From NCBI RefSeq assembly GCF_021165755.1, contig NZ_CP088936.1, forward strand, positions 124,001-188,000: a stretch of 64,000 nt of DNA, given 5' to 3'. A model generated the notes under the pieces. The model did no database searches. It saw nothing but the letters and a program-made list of their open reading frames with translations, and had not been told where the DNA came from. The position numbers and the translations under genes are program-made. The DNA comes from Borrelia sp. RT5S. GTDB taxonomy: Bacteria; Spirochaetota; Spirochaetia; Borreliales; Borreliaceae. This document shows positions 55,144 through 64,000 of this stretch, in pieces (position 1 is the stretch's first letter; the number at the start of each line of letters is the position of its first letter).

Positions 55144-55764
55144 CTATGCATAAAACAGAAGGAAATTCCTCTCTTTTTCGTCATTAATTAATACTGGCTT
55201 TATTTCTATTTTTCTAAATAAGGATCCAACAGACTCAATTTCAAACTTAATCTTATTAAGTCTTCCCTTATAAGCCATAATCAAACCTCCTTCTTTCAAG
55301 ACCAACCTCAAAACATTTGCATATTCCCTTATATCCCCAAAAGCTCTAATTGTAATAAATTCATACTTACCATTCTCTTCTCTAAGATCATGCTCTAATA
55401 TTTCCACATTGATCATGCCAAGCTCTATCTTCATCATTCTTAAAAAAGTAGCTCTTTTATTGCTACGCTCAAGGAGAAAATACCTTCTACGTTTATCAAA
55501 AAGAGATAAAACAATCCCCGGAAATCCTGCACCACTACCCACATCAAGTACTTGATTAGGGTTATTAGCCATGACAACAGGAAGGCCAGTCAAAGAATCC
55601 AGTGCATGCAATATCATTGCGTCAAAATTTCTATCACTTCTTGACACTAAATTAAACCTGCCGCTGTACAATAATACTCTTTTAATATAAATCCTTAATT
55701 TATCAATACTTTCTGCAGTAAAAGAAATCCCTAACTTTTTCAAAGTAGATTCAAAAAAACACAT
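55144..55764 (-). CDS. rsmG: 16S rRNA (guanine-N7) methyltransferase G
   Basis: 206 residues. The SAM-binding motif VLDVGSGAGFPGIVLSLF lies near residue 70, and the family region LERSNKRATFLRMMKIELG follows. It methylates G527 of 16S rRNA. The start ATG overlaps the mnmG stop by one base (TAATG), so translation is coupled. Formerly gidB; counterpart of BB0177. Confidence 0.93.
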   Translation of the reverse strand: MCFFESTLKKLGISFTAESIDKLRIYIKRVLLYSGRFNLVSRSDRNFDAMILHALDSLTGLPVVMANNPNQVLDVGSGAGFPGIVLSLFDKRRRYFLLERSNKRATFLRMMKIELGMINVEILEHDLREENGKYEFITIRAFGDIREYANVLRLVLKEGGLIMAYKGRLNKIKFEIESVGSLFRKIEIKPVLINDEKERNFLLFYA

Positions 55765-57626
55765 TACAAAGCCAATTTAGGTACTATCTTATTTTTAGGA
55801 TTTGAGAAATATATAAGCAAAACTTGAATATCCGTATTCCTAACACCAGAAATTCTGCTTGCCTGCGCTAGATTTGACGGCTGTATTTTGGCAAATTTTT
55901 CCCTTGCTTCCCTTGACAAGCCATCAATTTCATAATTGAAATCAAGAGGCAGCTTAATAAGCTCAAGATTGTCCATTTTCCTAATTAAGTCCCTCTGCCT
56001 ATTAATATAACCTTCATACTTAATATCCAATTCAACCTGCTCAAGGATAACTTTTGAAAAATCAAACCTAGAATCTATCTTAACAAGATCATTTAGATTA
56101 ACGTATGGATCTCTTAATATATGATAAAAATCTTTATTAACATGCTTCTTTAATTGCAAAGTACTAGCTTCTCTGTCCCTAAGACGCCTCTGTCTCAAAA
56201 GCTCCTTAATTTCTTCTATTTTTTGTTCCTTTAAAAGATATGCAGAATATTTTTCCTCCCCAACCAATCCAACCTCGTAGCCTAATTTTATCAACCTCTT
56301 ATCGCTAGTATCATGTCGCAAATTAAGCCTATGCTCGGCCCTTGAGGTAAACATCCTGTAAGGTTCCCTAGTCCCCTTAGTAACAAGGTCATCAATGAGT
56401 ACGCCAATATAAGAACTTGTTCTTGCAAGTATAACTGGTTCTTTGTTCTGAATTTTAAGTGCTGCATTAATTCCAGCCATCAACCCCTGAGCTGCAGCTT
56501 CCTCATACCCCGAAGAACCATTAGTTTGCCCCGCAATAAAGAGACCCTCAACTCTTTTAGTTTCAAGGCTTGCATAAAGCTCAATAGGATTAACATAATC
56601 ATATTCAACCGCATACCCAGGCCTTGTAATAATAGCATCCTCAAGCCCATCAATACTACGAATTAACTTTAACTGAACATCCTCGGGCAGAGAAGTGCTT
56701 AAACCGTTAAGATACATCTCCCCAGTATTTGCTCCCTCAGGCTCAATAAATATTTGATGCCTATCTTTGTCCCTAAATTTAACTATCTTATCTTCAATTG
56801 AAGGGCAATACCTAGGACCATTTCCAATAATCTCCCCAGAATAAAGCGGTGAGCGATGCATATTACTGCTTATAATTTCATGAGTTTTACTATTGGTATA
56901 AGTAATGTAACACGAGAGTTGAGACTTATCTATTAAATTATTTGAAAAAGAAAAAGGAATAATATCAGAATCTCCAAATTGAATCTCCGTTCTTGCAAAA
57001 TTCACACTCTTTCTGTGTATTCTTGCAGAAGTACCTGTCTTAAGTCTGCCCATTTCAAATCCAAGATCAAATAAAACATTCCTAAGCCCAAAAGTCGCAG
57101 GCTCAGAAAGCCTCCCCATAGAGGCTTTATACTCACCAATAAATATTTTACCTCCAAGAAAAGTTCCAGTTGTAAGCACCACAACATGAGATGTAAATTT
57201 ATTTCCTCTTTCTGTAATAACTCCTTCAATCTTATTTTTCAAAGAATTAAGCAAAAAGTCACTAACAGTATCTTGAAAAAGATCAAGATTGCCCTGACGC
57301 TCCAATGTTTCCTTTGCCTTGACTTGATACATTAATTTATCGGCCTGAGCCCGAGGGGCCTGTACAGCAGGCCCCCTACTTTTATTTAAAATTCTAAATT
57401 GAATCATGCTAAAATCAATAATGCGTCCCATTTCTCCGCCAAGAGCATCAATCTCACGTACCATATTCCCCTTAGCAAGGCCGCCAATCGCCGGATTACA
57501 TGAAAGCTTTCCAATCGTATCCAGATTCTGAGTAATCAAAAGTGTCTTAAAGCTCAATCTAGCAAGAGCAAGGGATGCCTCAATACCAGCATGTCCTCCT
57601 CCAATCACAATAGCGTCGAAATCCAT
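55764..57626 (-). CDS. mnmG: tRNA uridine 5-carboxymethylaminomethyl modification enzyme MnmG
   Basis: About 620 residues. FAD-binding motif [20 protein letters not shown] at the N-terminus; [17 protein letters not shown] and the late [32 protein letters not shown] region (in pieces) are GidA signatures. With MnmE it modifies the wobble uridine of tRNAs. I chose ATG 57626 ([11 protein letters not shown]), two bases after the mnmE stop, over the upstream ATG at 57644. Counterpart of BB0178. Confidence 0.95.
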   Translation of the reverse strand: MDFDAIVIGGGHAGIEASLALARLSFKTLLITQNLDTIGKLSCNPAIGGLAKGNMVREIDALGGEMGRIIDFSMIQFRILNKSRGPAVQAPRAQADKLMYQVKAKETLERQGNLDLFQDTVSDFLLNSLKNKIEGVITERGNKFTSHVVVLTTGTFLGGKIFIGEYKASMGRLSEPATFGLRNVLFDLGFEMGRLKTGTSARIHRKSVNFARTEIQFGDSDIIPFSFSNNLIDKSQLSCYITYTNSKTHEIISSNMHRSPLYSGEIIGNGPRYCPSIEDKIVKFRDKDRHQIFIEPEGANTGEMYLNGLSTSLPEDVQLKLIRSIDGLEDAIITRPGYAVEYDYVNPIELYASLETKRVEGLFIAGQTNGSSGYEEAAAQGLMAGINAALKIQNKEPVILARTSSYIGVLIDDLVTKGTREPYRMFTSRAEHRLNLRHDTSDKRLIKLGYEVGLVGEEKYSAYLLKEQKIEEIKELLRQRRLRDREASTLQLKKHVNKDFYHILRDPYVNLNDLVKIDSRFDFSKVILEQVELDIKYEGYINRQRDLIRKMDNLELIKLPLDFNYEIDGLSREAREKFAKIQPSNLAQASRISGVRNTDIQVLLIYFSNPKNKIVPKLAL

Positions 57627-57628
57627 AT

Positions 57629-59023
57629 CTATTTCCCCAAACAAAAATTCTTAAACATATTGACAAGCACATCCTCATTAGTAACTTCCCCCGTTACTTC
57701 ACCCAAGAGGTTAAGAATTTCGTAAACATCAAATGCCAACATATCATAACTTACATGTTGTTCAATCTTATTCAATAACTCAATAACCAAACCATAAGCA
57801 CTCTTTAGAAGTTCTGCCTGGCGCCCTGAAGCAATTACAACGTCATAAGAATTAATATCAACATAACTAAAACATGTAAACGCCCTTATTTTATCATAAA
57901 GAGAATCTATTCCAAATAAAGTCTTAGTACTAATTTTGACTAAGTTTAATGTATTCATAGTACCTGAATCAAAAAATTCAACCGTATGCTTATTCTGCTC
58001 TAAATCCACCTTATTTATAACAAAAAGGACCTTTGAACAATCTCTATAAGAATTAATAAAGTTCAAATCATCCTCAGTTAACTTTAAACTTGAGTCAATA
58101 ACATAAAGAACTAGGGATGCTTCCTCAATCAAAGAATTACTCCTATCTATACCCAATCTTTCAATAAGATCCTCAGTCTCCCTAAACCCTGCTGTATCAA
58201 ATACATTAAATAAAATTCCATCAAACTCGAAACTTGCCTGAATATAATCCCTTGTAGTTCCCGCATAAGATGAGACTATAGCCCTATCTTCTTTAAGTAA
58301 TAGGTTGAAAAGAGAAGATTTACCTGCATTAACAGACCCAGCTAAAACCAAAGTAATTCCATGATCCATCTTTCTTGAAATATCATAAGAATCAATCAAT
58401 AACTTAAGTTCATCTCTACTTTTCAAAACAACCTCAAAAGGAATTACAACCTCATTCTCACCTGTCTCATAATCAAGGTGAACACTAAGTGCTGAGAGAA
58501 AGTTTAAAATATCTCCTTTTATTAAATCTATTTTAGAAAACAAAGAACCTGAAAGTTTATTAACAGAAAGAGCATGAATCTTATTCGTTTTAGCAAAAAT
58601 TAGTTCATTGACTGCCTCTGCTTTAGTAAGATCAAGCTTGCCAGCCAAAAAAGAACGAAGAGTAAACTCCCCAGGCTCAGCCAACCTAAAATCTACTTTT
58701 AAAAACAAATCTATAATTCTCTTTATTCCAATAGGAGAACCATGAGCCATAACCTCTACTGAATCTTGTCCTGTAAAACTTTTTGGTGCTCTGTAAAGGC
58801 AGACAATAACTTCGTCCAATTTTTCACAGGTCTCATTATCTATTATGTATCCATAGTGGGTAGTATTGCCACATGCCCCAATAAGCCGCTTGGGATCTGA
58901 AAATATTTTAGAAAACTTCTCAATCGAAGAGATTCCACTACTACGAATCACACACAAAGCACTGCTCATAAAGGGTGTGGCAAGTGAAACAATGTCATCA
59001 TCTCTTTGAAAAAGCTTGCTCAT
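57629..59023 (-). CDS. mnmE: tRNA modification GTPase MnmE
   Basis: 464 residues. An N-terminal tetrahydrofolate-binding domain ([19 protein letters not shown]), then the G domain near residues 226-380 with G1 [11 protein letters not shown]3 DTAGFRET and G4 NKVD, and the C-terminal CLGK whose Cys is a family hallmark. It is the MnmG partner. Forms an operon with mnmG and rsmG. Divergent from the flagellar operon. Counterpart of BB0179. Confidence 0.95.
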   Translation of the reverse strand: MSKLFQRDDDIVSLATPFMSSALCVIRSSGISSIEKFSKIFSDPKRLIGACGNTTHYGYIIDNETCEKLDEVIVCLYRAPKSFTGQDSVEVMAHGSPIGIKRIIDLFLKVDFRLAEPGEFTLRSFLAGKLDLTKAEAVNELIFAKTNKIHALSVNKLSGSLFSKIDLIKGDILNFLSALSVHLDYETGENEVVIPFEVVLKSRDELKLLIDSYDISRKMDHGITLVLAGSVNAGKSSLFNLLLKEDRAIVSSYAGTTRDYIQASFEFDGILFNVFDTAGFRETEDLIERLGIDRSNSLIEEASLVLYVIDSSLKLTEDDLNFINSYRDCSKVLFVINKVDLEQNKHTVEFFDSGTMNTLNLVKISTKTLFGIDSLYDKIRAFTCFSYVDINSYDVVIASGRQAELLKSAYGLVIELLNKIEQHVSYDMLAFDVYEILNLLGEVTGEVTNEDVLVNMFKNFCLGK

Positions 59024-59114
59024 ATCTTAAGACAAATTATACCATAGCGTAAAAACTGAAACATCCCATAGTAATACTCTTAAATTATTAAACTCTTTCT
59101 AACTTGAATCTAAT

Positions 59115-59143
59115 TTGTAAATCTTGTTAATTTAGCTTATAAT
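59115..59143 (+). promoter_or_regulatory. promoter of the flgN-flgK-flgL-fliW-csrA operon
   Basis: TTGTAA (59115-59120), 17 bases, perfect TATAAT (59138-59143): the best sigma-70 promoter in the window. Transcription should start near 59150, leaving only about six bases before the ATG at 59156. Confidence 0.75.
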
Positions 59144-59155
59144 TCACTCTACAGG

Positions 59156-59650
59156 ATGAGAGTTAAACTAGAAACTGAGCTAAGAGATACTCTAGAAGAG
59201 GAAGTTGATTTAGTGGAGGGTATTTATTCTTTGTGTCTGAAAATAAAGAAACATCTTGATGAGAAAAATGAGATACTTCTTAAAGAAACGGTAAGCAAGA
59301 CCAACGTTTGTCTTGGCAGGTTTAAGGATGTAGAGGAGAAGAGAAGTAGAATTTGGCAGGAATTTACAGGACATGAAAAGTTTGAGTCAACCTATGTAGC
59401 AATAGAAAGGTTGTGTGCTGTTTATAAAAAAGAGATATACAATTACTCTCATCGATTAAGGATAGGGATGATAAATATTAAGAACCTGAATTATTTAATA
59501 TCAAGTTACGTGGAAACGTCTCTCGGTGTATTGGATTTAATATTCAAAGATGCTCGCGAAAGTGTCGAGAATGGCACTTACAGGAACCCTTATGGACCTA
59601 AAAGCGGAAACTTAAATGAGGCGTCTGTTTTAATAAATAAAAAACTTTAA
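59156..59650 (+). CDS. FlgN-like flagellar export chaperone (FlbF position)
   Basis: 164 residues, almost entirely helical: [43 protein letters not shown] and similar. Its size, coiled-coil look and place directly before flgK and flgL fit FlgN, the export chaperone of the hook-filament junction proteins; sequence similarity by eye is weak. The leader is only about six bases, with AGG as the sole ribosome signal. Counterpart of BB0180, which I recall as flagellar protein FlbF. Confidence 0.7.
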   Translation: MRVKLETELRDTLEEEVDLVEGIYSLCLKIKKHLDEKNEILLKETVSKTNVCLGRFKDVEEKRSRIWQEFTGHEKFESTYVAIERLCAVYKKEIYNYSHRLRIGMINIKNLNYLISSYVETSLGVLDLIFKDARESVENGTYRNPYGPKSGNLNEASVLINKKL

Positions 59651-59660
59651 GGAGTTTAAA

Positions 59661-61544
59661 ATGGATTCAACATTCTCAGGAATAGAAATCGGAAAGAGGG
59701 GTTTATTTGCCCACAAAGACGCCATGAACACAACTGGACATAACTTAACTAACGCGTCAAAACCCGGATATTCGAAGCAGAGGATCATAATGAAGACCGA
59801 GATGCCAATTTATACTCCTCATCTAAATAGAGCACAAAAGACTGGTCAACTGGGTCAAGGAATAATGGTTCAATCTATTGAAAGAATGAGAGATGAACTG
59901 CTAGACGTACGAATAGTTGAAGAGTCACACCGACTTGGATACTGGACCTCGAGGAATAAATTCATTTCTTTGCTTGAGAACATTTACAACGAACCAGAAG
60001 AGCAATCAATTAGAAGAAGACTGAATGACTTTTGGGAAGGTTGGCAGGATCTATCAAGGCAGCCTCAAGGGTTAGCTGAGAGAAATATTATCTTGGAAAG
60101 AGGGAAATCCTTTGCAGAAGTAGTCAAAAATAGATTTCATTCCCTTGAGCGCATATATATAATGGCTAATGATGAAGTAAAGATTACTACCGAAGAAATA
60201 AACAACTATCTTAAAAACATTGGTGAGCTTAATAAGCAAATTAGTAAATCGATTGCAATGAAAGATCATCCCAATGATTTATTAGATGCTAGAGATTTGA
60301 TAGTTGACAAGCTAAGCAGCCTTATTGGTATATCAATAGAAAATAAACAAGACCCCAACGAATTCTTAATTCATACAGAAGGGAAACACCTTGTTCAAGG
60401 TGCAATTGTAAGCGAATTCACAGTAGAAGCCTCTAATGGACCCACCAGAACCAAATGGAATGTTTTGTGGAGTAATGGAGAGTTGGCTAATATCAATACA
60501 GGAAAGCTAGGAGCTCTTATTAATGCAAGAGACAACGAAATTAAAAATGAAATCAATGAGCTAGACAACATGGCAATTAACGTTACTGAGCTTATTAATG
60601 AAATTCATATATCAGGGCATGGGCTTGATAAAAAAAATGGAAGAGCTTTTTTTGACCAAGTATATGAGTTAACAGATGAACGTGGACGTTATGACAGCAG
60701 TGGAGATGGGCAATTTGATTCTGTGCATCTGTTTAAAATAAGCGGTGCAAATGAAATCTTTCCAGAAGAAAAGCTAGGATTTTCAGGGATTTTAAGATTT
60801 GAAGTAACAAACAAAAACGAATTTATAGAAATAGCATATGATGCAACAAACACTGTTCAGGACGTAATAAATAAAATCAACAACTCTCATGCACAAGTGA
60901 CTGCAAGAATCAATACAGAAGGAAAGTTTGAGATTAAAGCCGTCCGGGAGGAAGACAAGGAGAATGCTGTATTTAGAATTAGGCATATTGAGGACTCTGG
61001 GCTTTTTTTAACAGGGTACACGGGTATTTTAAATGCATCGGGTACTGGAGGTGCTTATAATTATCAAGATATTAATACAACCAATCAACTAACGAATGCG
61101 TCTAGTTACTCTGTCTCTCCTTTAAAAAACCCGTCGGCATGGCTTAAGGTAGCTGACGCAGTTGTAGAGGATCCATCAAAGATTGTAGCAAGTCTCAGGA
61201 ACCCTACTAATGATATTGCCGTTGGCGATAACGAAGCGGCATTGCGCATCGCATCTTTTATAAGTTCACCGATAATGATTGGAAAAAATTCAACATTAAA
61301 CGACTATTTTGCAAATACAGCATCTAACATTGCAATAAAGGGACAAATAGCGGAAGTTACGAAAACTAGTCAAACACAAATACTTAAGGACCTAACCGAT
61401 CTAAGGCTGTCAATTTCCGGTGTTAATGAAAATGAGGAACTTACCAATATGATAGAATTTCAACAAGCCTTCATTGCTGCAAGTAAGTTCATTGTTGTTT
61501 CTACAGAGTTGATAGACACAATAATTAATAAAATGGGAGTATGA
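59661..61544 (+). CDS. flgK: flagellar hook-associated protein 1 (FlgK)
   Basis: 627 residues. N-terminal rod motif [20 protein letters not shown] and [20 protein letters not shown]-terminal [30 protein letters not shown] in pieces; both are flagellar axial-protein ends. It joins hook and filament in the periplasmic flagellum. AAGGAG precedes the ATG. Its stop overlaps the flgL start (ATGA). Counterpart of BB0181. Confidence 0.95.
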   Translation: MDSTFSGIEIGKRGLFAHKDAMNTTGHNLTNASKPGYSKQRIIMKTEMPIYTPHLNRAQKTGQLGQGIMVQSIERMRDELLDVRIVEESHRLGYWTSRNKFISLLENIYNEPEEQSIRRRLNDFWEGWQDLSRQPQGLAERNIILERGKSFAEVVKNRFHSLERIYIMANDEVKITTEEINNYLKNIGELNKQISKSIAMKDHPNDLLDARDLIVDKLSSLIGISIENKQDPNEFLIHTEGKHLVQGAIVSEFTVEASNGPTRTKWNVLWSNGELANINTGKLGALINARDNEIKNEINELDNMAINVTELINEIHISGHGLDKKNGRAFFDQVYELTDERGRYDSSGDGQFDSVHLFKISGANEIFPEEKLGFSGILRFEVTNKNEFIEIAYDATNTVQDVINKINNSHAQVTARINTEGKFEIKAVREEDKENAVFRIRHIEDSGLFLTGYTGILNASGTGGAYNYQDINTTNQLTNASSYSVSPLKNPSAWLKVADAVVEDPSKIVASLRNPTNDIAVGDNEAALRIASFISSPIMIGKNSTLNDYFANTASNIAIKGQIAEVTKTSQTQILKDLTDLRLSISGVNENEELTNMIEFQQAFIAASKFIVVSTELIDTIINKMGV

Positions 61545-62818
61545 TTATGATAAACAGAGTAAGCCACCCTCTAACGTATGATAATTTAAAAGCATCTTCA
61601 ACGGAACAAGAAGTAAAGATAACGAAGCTTTTGGAGAGCTTAAACAGAGGTGGGAAAAGAATTGGAAGCTTGAGGGATGATCCTACGGGAGTTACTCATG
61701 CCATAAGACTAGATAGCGATGTTTTCAAACTTAACGCTTATATAAAGAACATCAATAGTGCTAAAGGGAAACTTAGATATACGGAAGGATATTTGCAATC
61801 TTTGTTAAATATCTTAACTCGTGCGAAAGAGGTAACTGTTCAAGGAGCAAGCGGCACTTACGGTCCTGATGATAAGAGAATAATAGCTAAAGAAATAAAT
61901 GCAATTCTTGAAGATATTATTGCAATCGCAAATGTAAAGGGTTCAGACGGCTATAGCATTTTTGCAGGAACTAAAATTGATGCTGAGGCTTTTAAAATAA
62001 CTAGAGAAAATAGAGTGAATAATCTTACTCAAGATAGAGAGGCTCCCCAAATAATAAGAATAGATTACAACGGTAATCAAGCAGAAAAAGAAATGGAAAT
62101 ATACAATGGGATTTATATTCCAACCAATTATCCTGGGAACGAAGTATTTTTTTCACAAAATCACCACATAATATCATCAACAAATATCAACGGATTTATT
62201 GTAAAAGAAAATACAAAAATTTATATTGATAATGTTGAGATAGCTTTGGTGGCAGGAGATACAGCTTCTGATATTATTGCTAAGATTAATGAGTCATCTG
62301 CCCCTGTTGAAGCCAGTCTTAATCGAATTTTAAATTCGATCGCAATACAAACAACTACACCACACCAAATATGGATTACAGAAGAAGGCTCAACTGTACT
62401 GCAAGACCTTGGCATTATTACCACAAATAATGATACTAAATCCCCTCCTTACAATATTGCAGGGAATTCTGAAGTTAGAAGCAGATCTATTTTTGATACC
62501 TTAATTGAATTGAGGGACAATTTAGAAGAAAACAGAGAAGAGCTTATTGGAAGTAGGAGTTTAGCCGAAATTGACGAAAGTTTAAATAGAGTGCTTACAA
62601 CAATAGCCGACCTTGGAGCTAAAGAGAATAGACTTGATTCAAGTTATGAAAGGATTAGTAAAGAAGTAATGGACATGAAAGACGATATGGTTAAATATAC
62701 TGACCTTGATGTGACGAAAGCTATAACAGATCTTAATATGGCAAGTCTAGCTTATCAAGTGTCTTTAGGAGTTTCTGCAAGGATAATGCAAACAACCTTA
62801 CTAGACTTTTTAAAATAA
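61541..62818 (+). CDS. flgL: flagellar hook-associated protein 3 (FlgL)
   Basis: 425 residues with flagellin-like ends ([20 protein letters not shown] near the N-terminus; [21 protein letters not shown] near the C-terminus). The second hook-filament junction protein. The ATG at 61541 overlaps the flgK stop; the in-frame ATG at 61547 lies seven bases after GGGAG and may be the real start. fliW begins one base after the stop. Counterpart of BB0182. Confidence 0.94.
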   Translation: MIMINRVSHPLTYDNLKASSTEQEVKITKLLESLNRGGKRIGSLRDDPTGVTHAIRLDSDVFKLNAYIKNINSAKGKLRYTEGYLQSLLNILTRAKEVTVQGASGTYGPDDKRIIAKEINAILEDIIAIANVKGSDGYSIFAGTKIDAEAFKITRENRVNNLTQDREAPQIIRIDYNGNQAEKEMEIYNGIYIPTNYPGNEVFFSQNHHIISSTNINGFIVKENTKIYIDNVEIALVAGDTASDIIAKINESSAPVEASLNRILNSIAIQTTTPHQIWITEEGSTVLQDLGIITTNNDTKSPPYNIAGNSEVRSRSIFDTLIELRDNLEENREELIGSRSLAEIDESLNRVLTTIADLGAKENRLDSSYERISKEVMDMKDDMVKYTDLDVTKAITDLNMASLAYQVSLGVSARIMQTTLLDFLK

Positions 62819-62819
62819 G

Positions 62820-63224
62820 ATGAGAGACGACGGGTATGATATAAAGTTTAAATTTCCTGAAGGAATACTGGGATTTGAGGATATTAAGGAGTTTATAATT
62901 AAGGACTCTGATCATAAACCCTTCTCGATTATGCAATCAGTGGACGGCGAAGTAAGTTTTTTGTTAACCTCCCCCTTTAACTTTATGGAGGAGTATTCGC
63001 CCAATGTACAGGAGGAAGATTGGTCAGATATTAAGGCAGAGCATGAAGATGAAAGAGTAATACTTTGCATAATAAATATGCATGTCGAAGACTATAGGAA
63101 TATCACAGCAAACTTGAAAGCTCCTATCATATTGAACAAAAAAAAACTGATTGGGAAACAAGCCATATCTACAAATGAAGAGCATTATCTCAGATATAAG
63201 GTCTTTAAGGGAGAATCATGCTAG
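62820..63224 (+). CDS. fliW: flagellar assembly factor FliW
   Basis: 134 residues. FliW motifs: [18 protein letters not shown] at the N-terminus, [44 protein letters not shown] in pieces. FliW binds CsrA and flagellin, releasing flagellin mRNA from repression when flagellin is being exported. It overlaps csrA by seven bases, so the antagonist pair is made together. Ribosome site is weak. Counterpart of BB0183. Confidence 0.94.
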   Translation: MRDDGYDIKFKFPEGILGFEDIKEFIIKDSDHKPFSIMQSVDGEVSFLLTSPFNFMEEYSPNVQEEDWSDIKAEHEDERVILCIINMHVEDYRNITANLKAPIILNKKKLIGKQAISTNEEHYLRYKVFKGESC

Positions 63225-63469
63225 TCTTATCAAGAAAGGTAAACGAAAGCATAAGAATAGACTCTAATATTGAAGTTTCAATACTTGAAATAAAAAAAGA
63301 TAGTGTTAAAATAGCAATAAAAGCGCCCAAGGAAATTAAAATATTTAGATCTGAAATTTATGATATCATTAAAGAGGAAAACAGGAAATCACTCCTACAG
63401 GACAAGTGCAATATAGGTAAGAGTATGAATAAAATCAAGAGTTTGTTTGATTATTTTACTAAAGAGTAA
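63218..63469 (+). CDS. csrA: carbon storage regulator CsrA
   Basis: 83 residues, with the RNA-binding face ([14 protein letters not shown]) and [16 protein letters not shown]. The C-terminal tail is about 20 residues longer than E. coli CsrA (61). In B. burgdorferi CsrA represses flaB translation (known). AAGGGAG lies in the fliW 3' end, before the ATG. It overlaps the end of the convergent tsaB gene by 19 bases. Counterpart of BB0184. Confidence 0.95.
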   Translation: MLVLSRKVNESIRIDSNIEVSILEIKKDSVKIAIKAPKEIKIFRSEIYDIIKEENRKSLLQDKCNIGKSMNKIKSLFDYFTKE

Positions 63470-64000
63470 TTAGTCTCAGCATCGCTTCTTTTTGCATAAA
63501 AAGGACCGGATAAAATATCATCCCCCTGCCCATTTTTCAGATACTTACATCTCCCAAGCTCTGTCAAGACTTCACCGAAAGAATCCATACCACTGACGAT
63601 ATTATATCTGTCTTTAAGTTTATCATAAATAAATTCAATCCCATTCCCAACAATAATCAAATTAGAGTCAAGCTTTTCCATGTGCTCAAATAATTCTTCT
63701 TCAGAGAAACAAAAAACCCCATCGCGCATTTTAGAATAGCTATAATACGCCAAAAAGTACCTACCTGCAGTAAAACTCAAAGTAACTACATCCGATTTCT
63801 TACGTACCAAGTTTGCAAAAACATCAAGAGTAGGAATATTTACAAAAGGAATAGCAAGTCCTAATGAGAGACCCTTAATAAAACTTAAGCTAATTCTTAA
63901 ACCTGTAAAAGAACCAGGACCAGAAGAATTAATAATTAAATCAAGTTGATCAAGATTAATATTATTCTTTAATATAAAGTCATTGAAGATCTTTGGAACA
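63451..64000 (-). CDS. tsaB: TsaB, tRNA threonylcarbamoyladenosine modification protein (N-terminus beyond window)
   Basis: The frame is open from the stop at 63451 to the window edge, 182 residues. The TsaB motif [14 protein letters not shown] is followed by [20 protein letters not shown]. It works with TsaD (and TsaE) to make t6A37 in ANN-decoding tRNAs. The C-terminal part ([12 protein letters not shown]) is typical of the ancestral glycoprotease fold. The N-terminus, about 20-40 residues, is outside the window. Probably BB0185. Confidence 0.88.
   Translation of the reverse strand, partial: VPKIFNDFILKNNINLDQLDLIINSSGPGSFTGLRISLSFIKGLSLGLAIPFVNIPTLDVFANLVRKKSDVVTLSFTAGRYFLAYYSYSKMRDGVFCFSEEELFEHMEKLDSNLIIVGNGIEFIYDKLKDRYNIVSGMDSFGEVLTELGRCKYLKNGQGDDILSGPFYAKRSDAETNYSLVK

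Noticed and set aside
1-64000. CRISPR arrays, insertion sequences, prophage or plasmid-type genes
   Set aside because: No spaced direct repeats, transposase, integrase or partition genes were seen; gene order is that of a Borrelia chromosome.

Overview
The window is chromosomal DNA of a Borrelia (Borreliella/Borrelia) spirochaete. It is very AT-rich. It encodes a typical Borrelia FlaB flagellin, the BesCAB efflux pump, antigen S2-type proteins and a 900-residue GreA fusion. Gene order follows, as I remember it, the B. burgdorferi BB0127-BB0185 block (locus names below are from memory and gene order, not from a search). FlaB carries an enlarged Q/A/P-rich central insert and many proteins are clearly diverged from B. 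burgdorferi, so a relapsing-fever or reptile/echidna-group species is more likely than a Lyme species; this is inference. Most genes lie on the minus strand. I see no tRNA, rRNA, insertion sequence, prophage, CRISPR array or plasmid-type gene, and no gene-free stretch longer than about 210 bases.

Layout. 1-7.7 kb, minus: rpsA (C-terminus cut by the window), cmk, a pseudouridine synthase split at an A10 run, recA, the giant greA, a TPR protein. 7.9-14.4 kb: a TPR membrane protein (+), hisS (-), a class B penicillin-binding protein (+), an acyl-CoA synthetase (-). 14.6-20.3 kb, minus: besC-besA-besB followed by a small PII-like gene. 20.4-23.7 kb: yidD (+) convergent with proVWX (-). 23.8-26.9 kb: flaB and fliD. 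27.1-29.2 kb: nagA-nagB (+). 29.2-32.5 kb: secA-sodA (-). 32.6-37.6 kb, plus: lipoprotein, two small membrane proteins, an 18-codon leader ORF, the S2 antigen pair, alr. 37.6-45.7 kb, mostly minus: a YD-like repeat protein, a 55-residue basic protein (+), a large unknown, a Na/Ca exchanger, a DUF4015-type glycoside hydrolase-like protein, malQ. 45.8-47.7 kb: an OmpA-like protein (+), dksA (-), infA (+). 47.8-55.1 kb, minus: a complete MoxR-DUF58-BatA/B/C/D operon with overlapping genes. 55.1-59.0 kb, minus: rsmG, mnmG, mnmE. 59.2-63.5 kb, plus: FlgN-like protein, flgK, flgL, fliW, csrA. The end holds a partial tsaB (-).

How the genes work together. Two flagellar modules sit in the window (flaB/fliD and flgN-flgK-flgL-fliW-csrA). 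FliW and CsrA are known post-transcriptional regulators of flagellin, and the flaB leader shows GGA-type CsrA sites at its Shine-Dalgarno. The Bat operon is an envelope-associated MoxR/von Willebrand A system. nagA/nagB feed amino-sugar carbon from the tick or host into glycolysis and the cell wall, and alr and the PBP also serve peptidoglycan.

Main second-look items: (i) the frameshift at a 10-base homopolymer in the rluB-like gene, which is decay, sequencing error or slippage; (ii) several plus-strand genes whose -10 box begins 12-13 bases before the start codon with no Shine-Dalgarno, which predicts leaderless mRNAs; (iii) a well-translated-looking 18-codon ORF plus a palindrome in front of the S2 lipoprotein gene; (iv) back-to-back overlapping secA/lipoprotein promoters within 61 bases; (v) altered proton-relay residues in BesB. 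I did not find an obviously new multi-gene system; the leaderless set and the S2 leader are the most novel signals.
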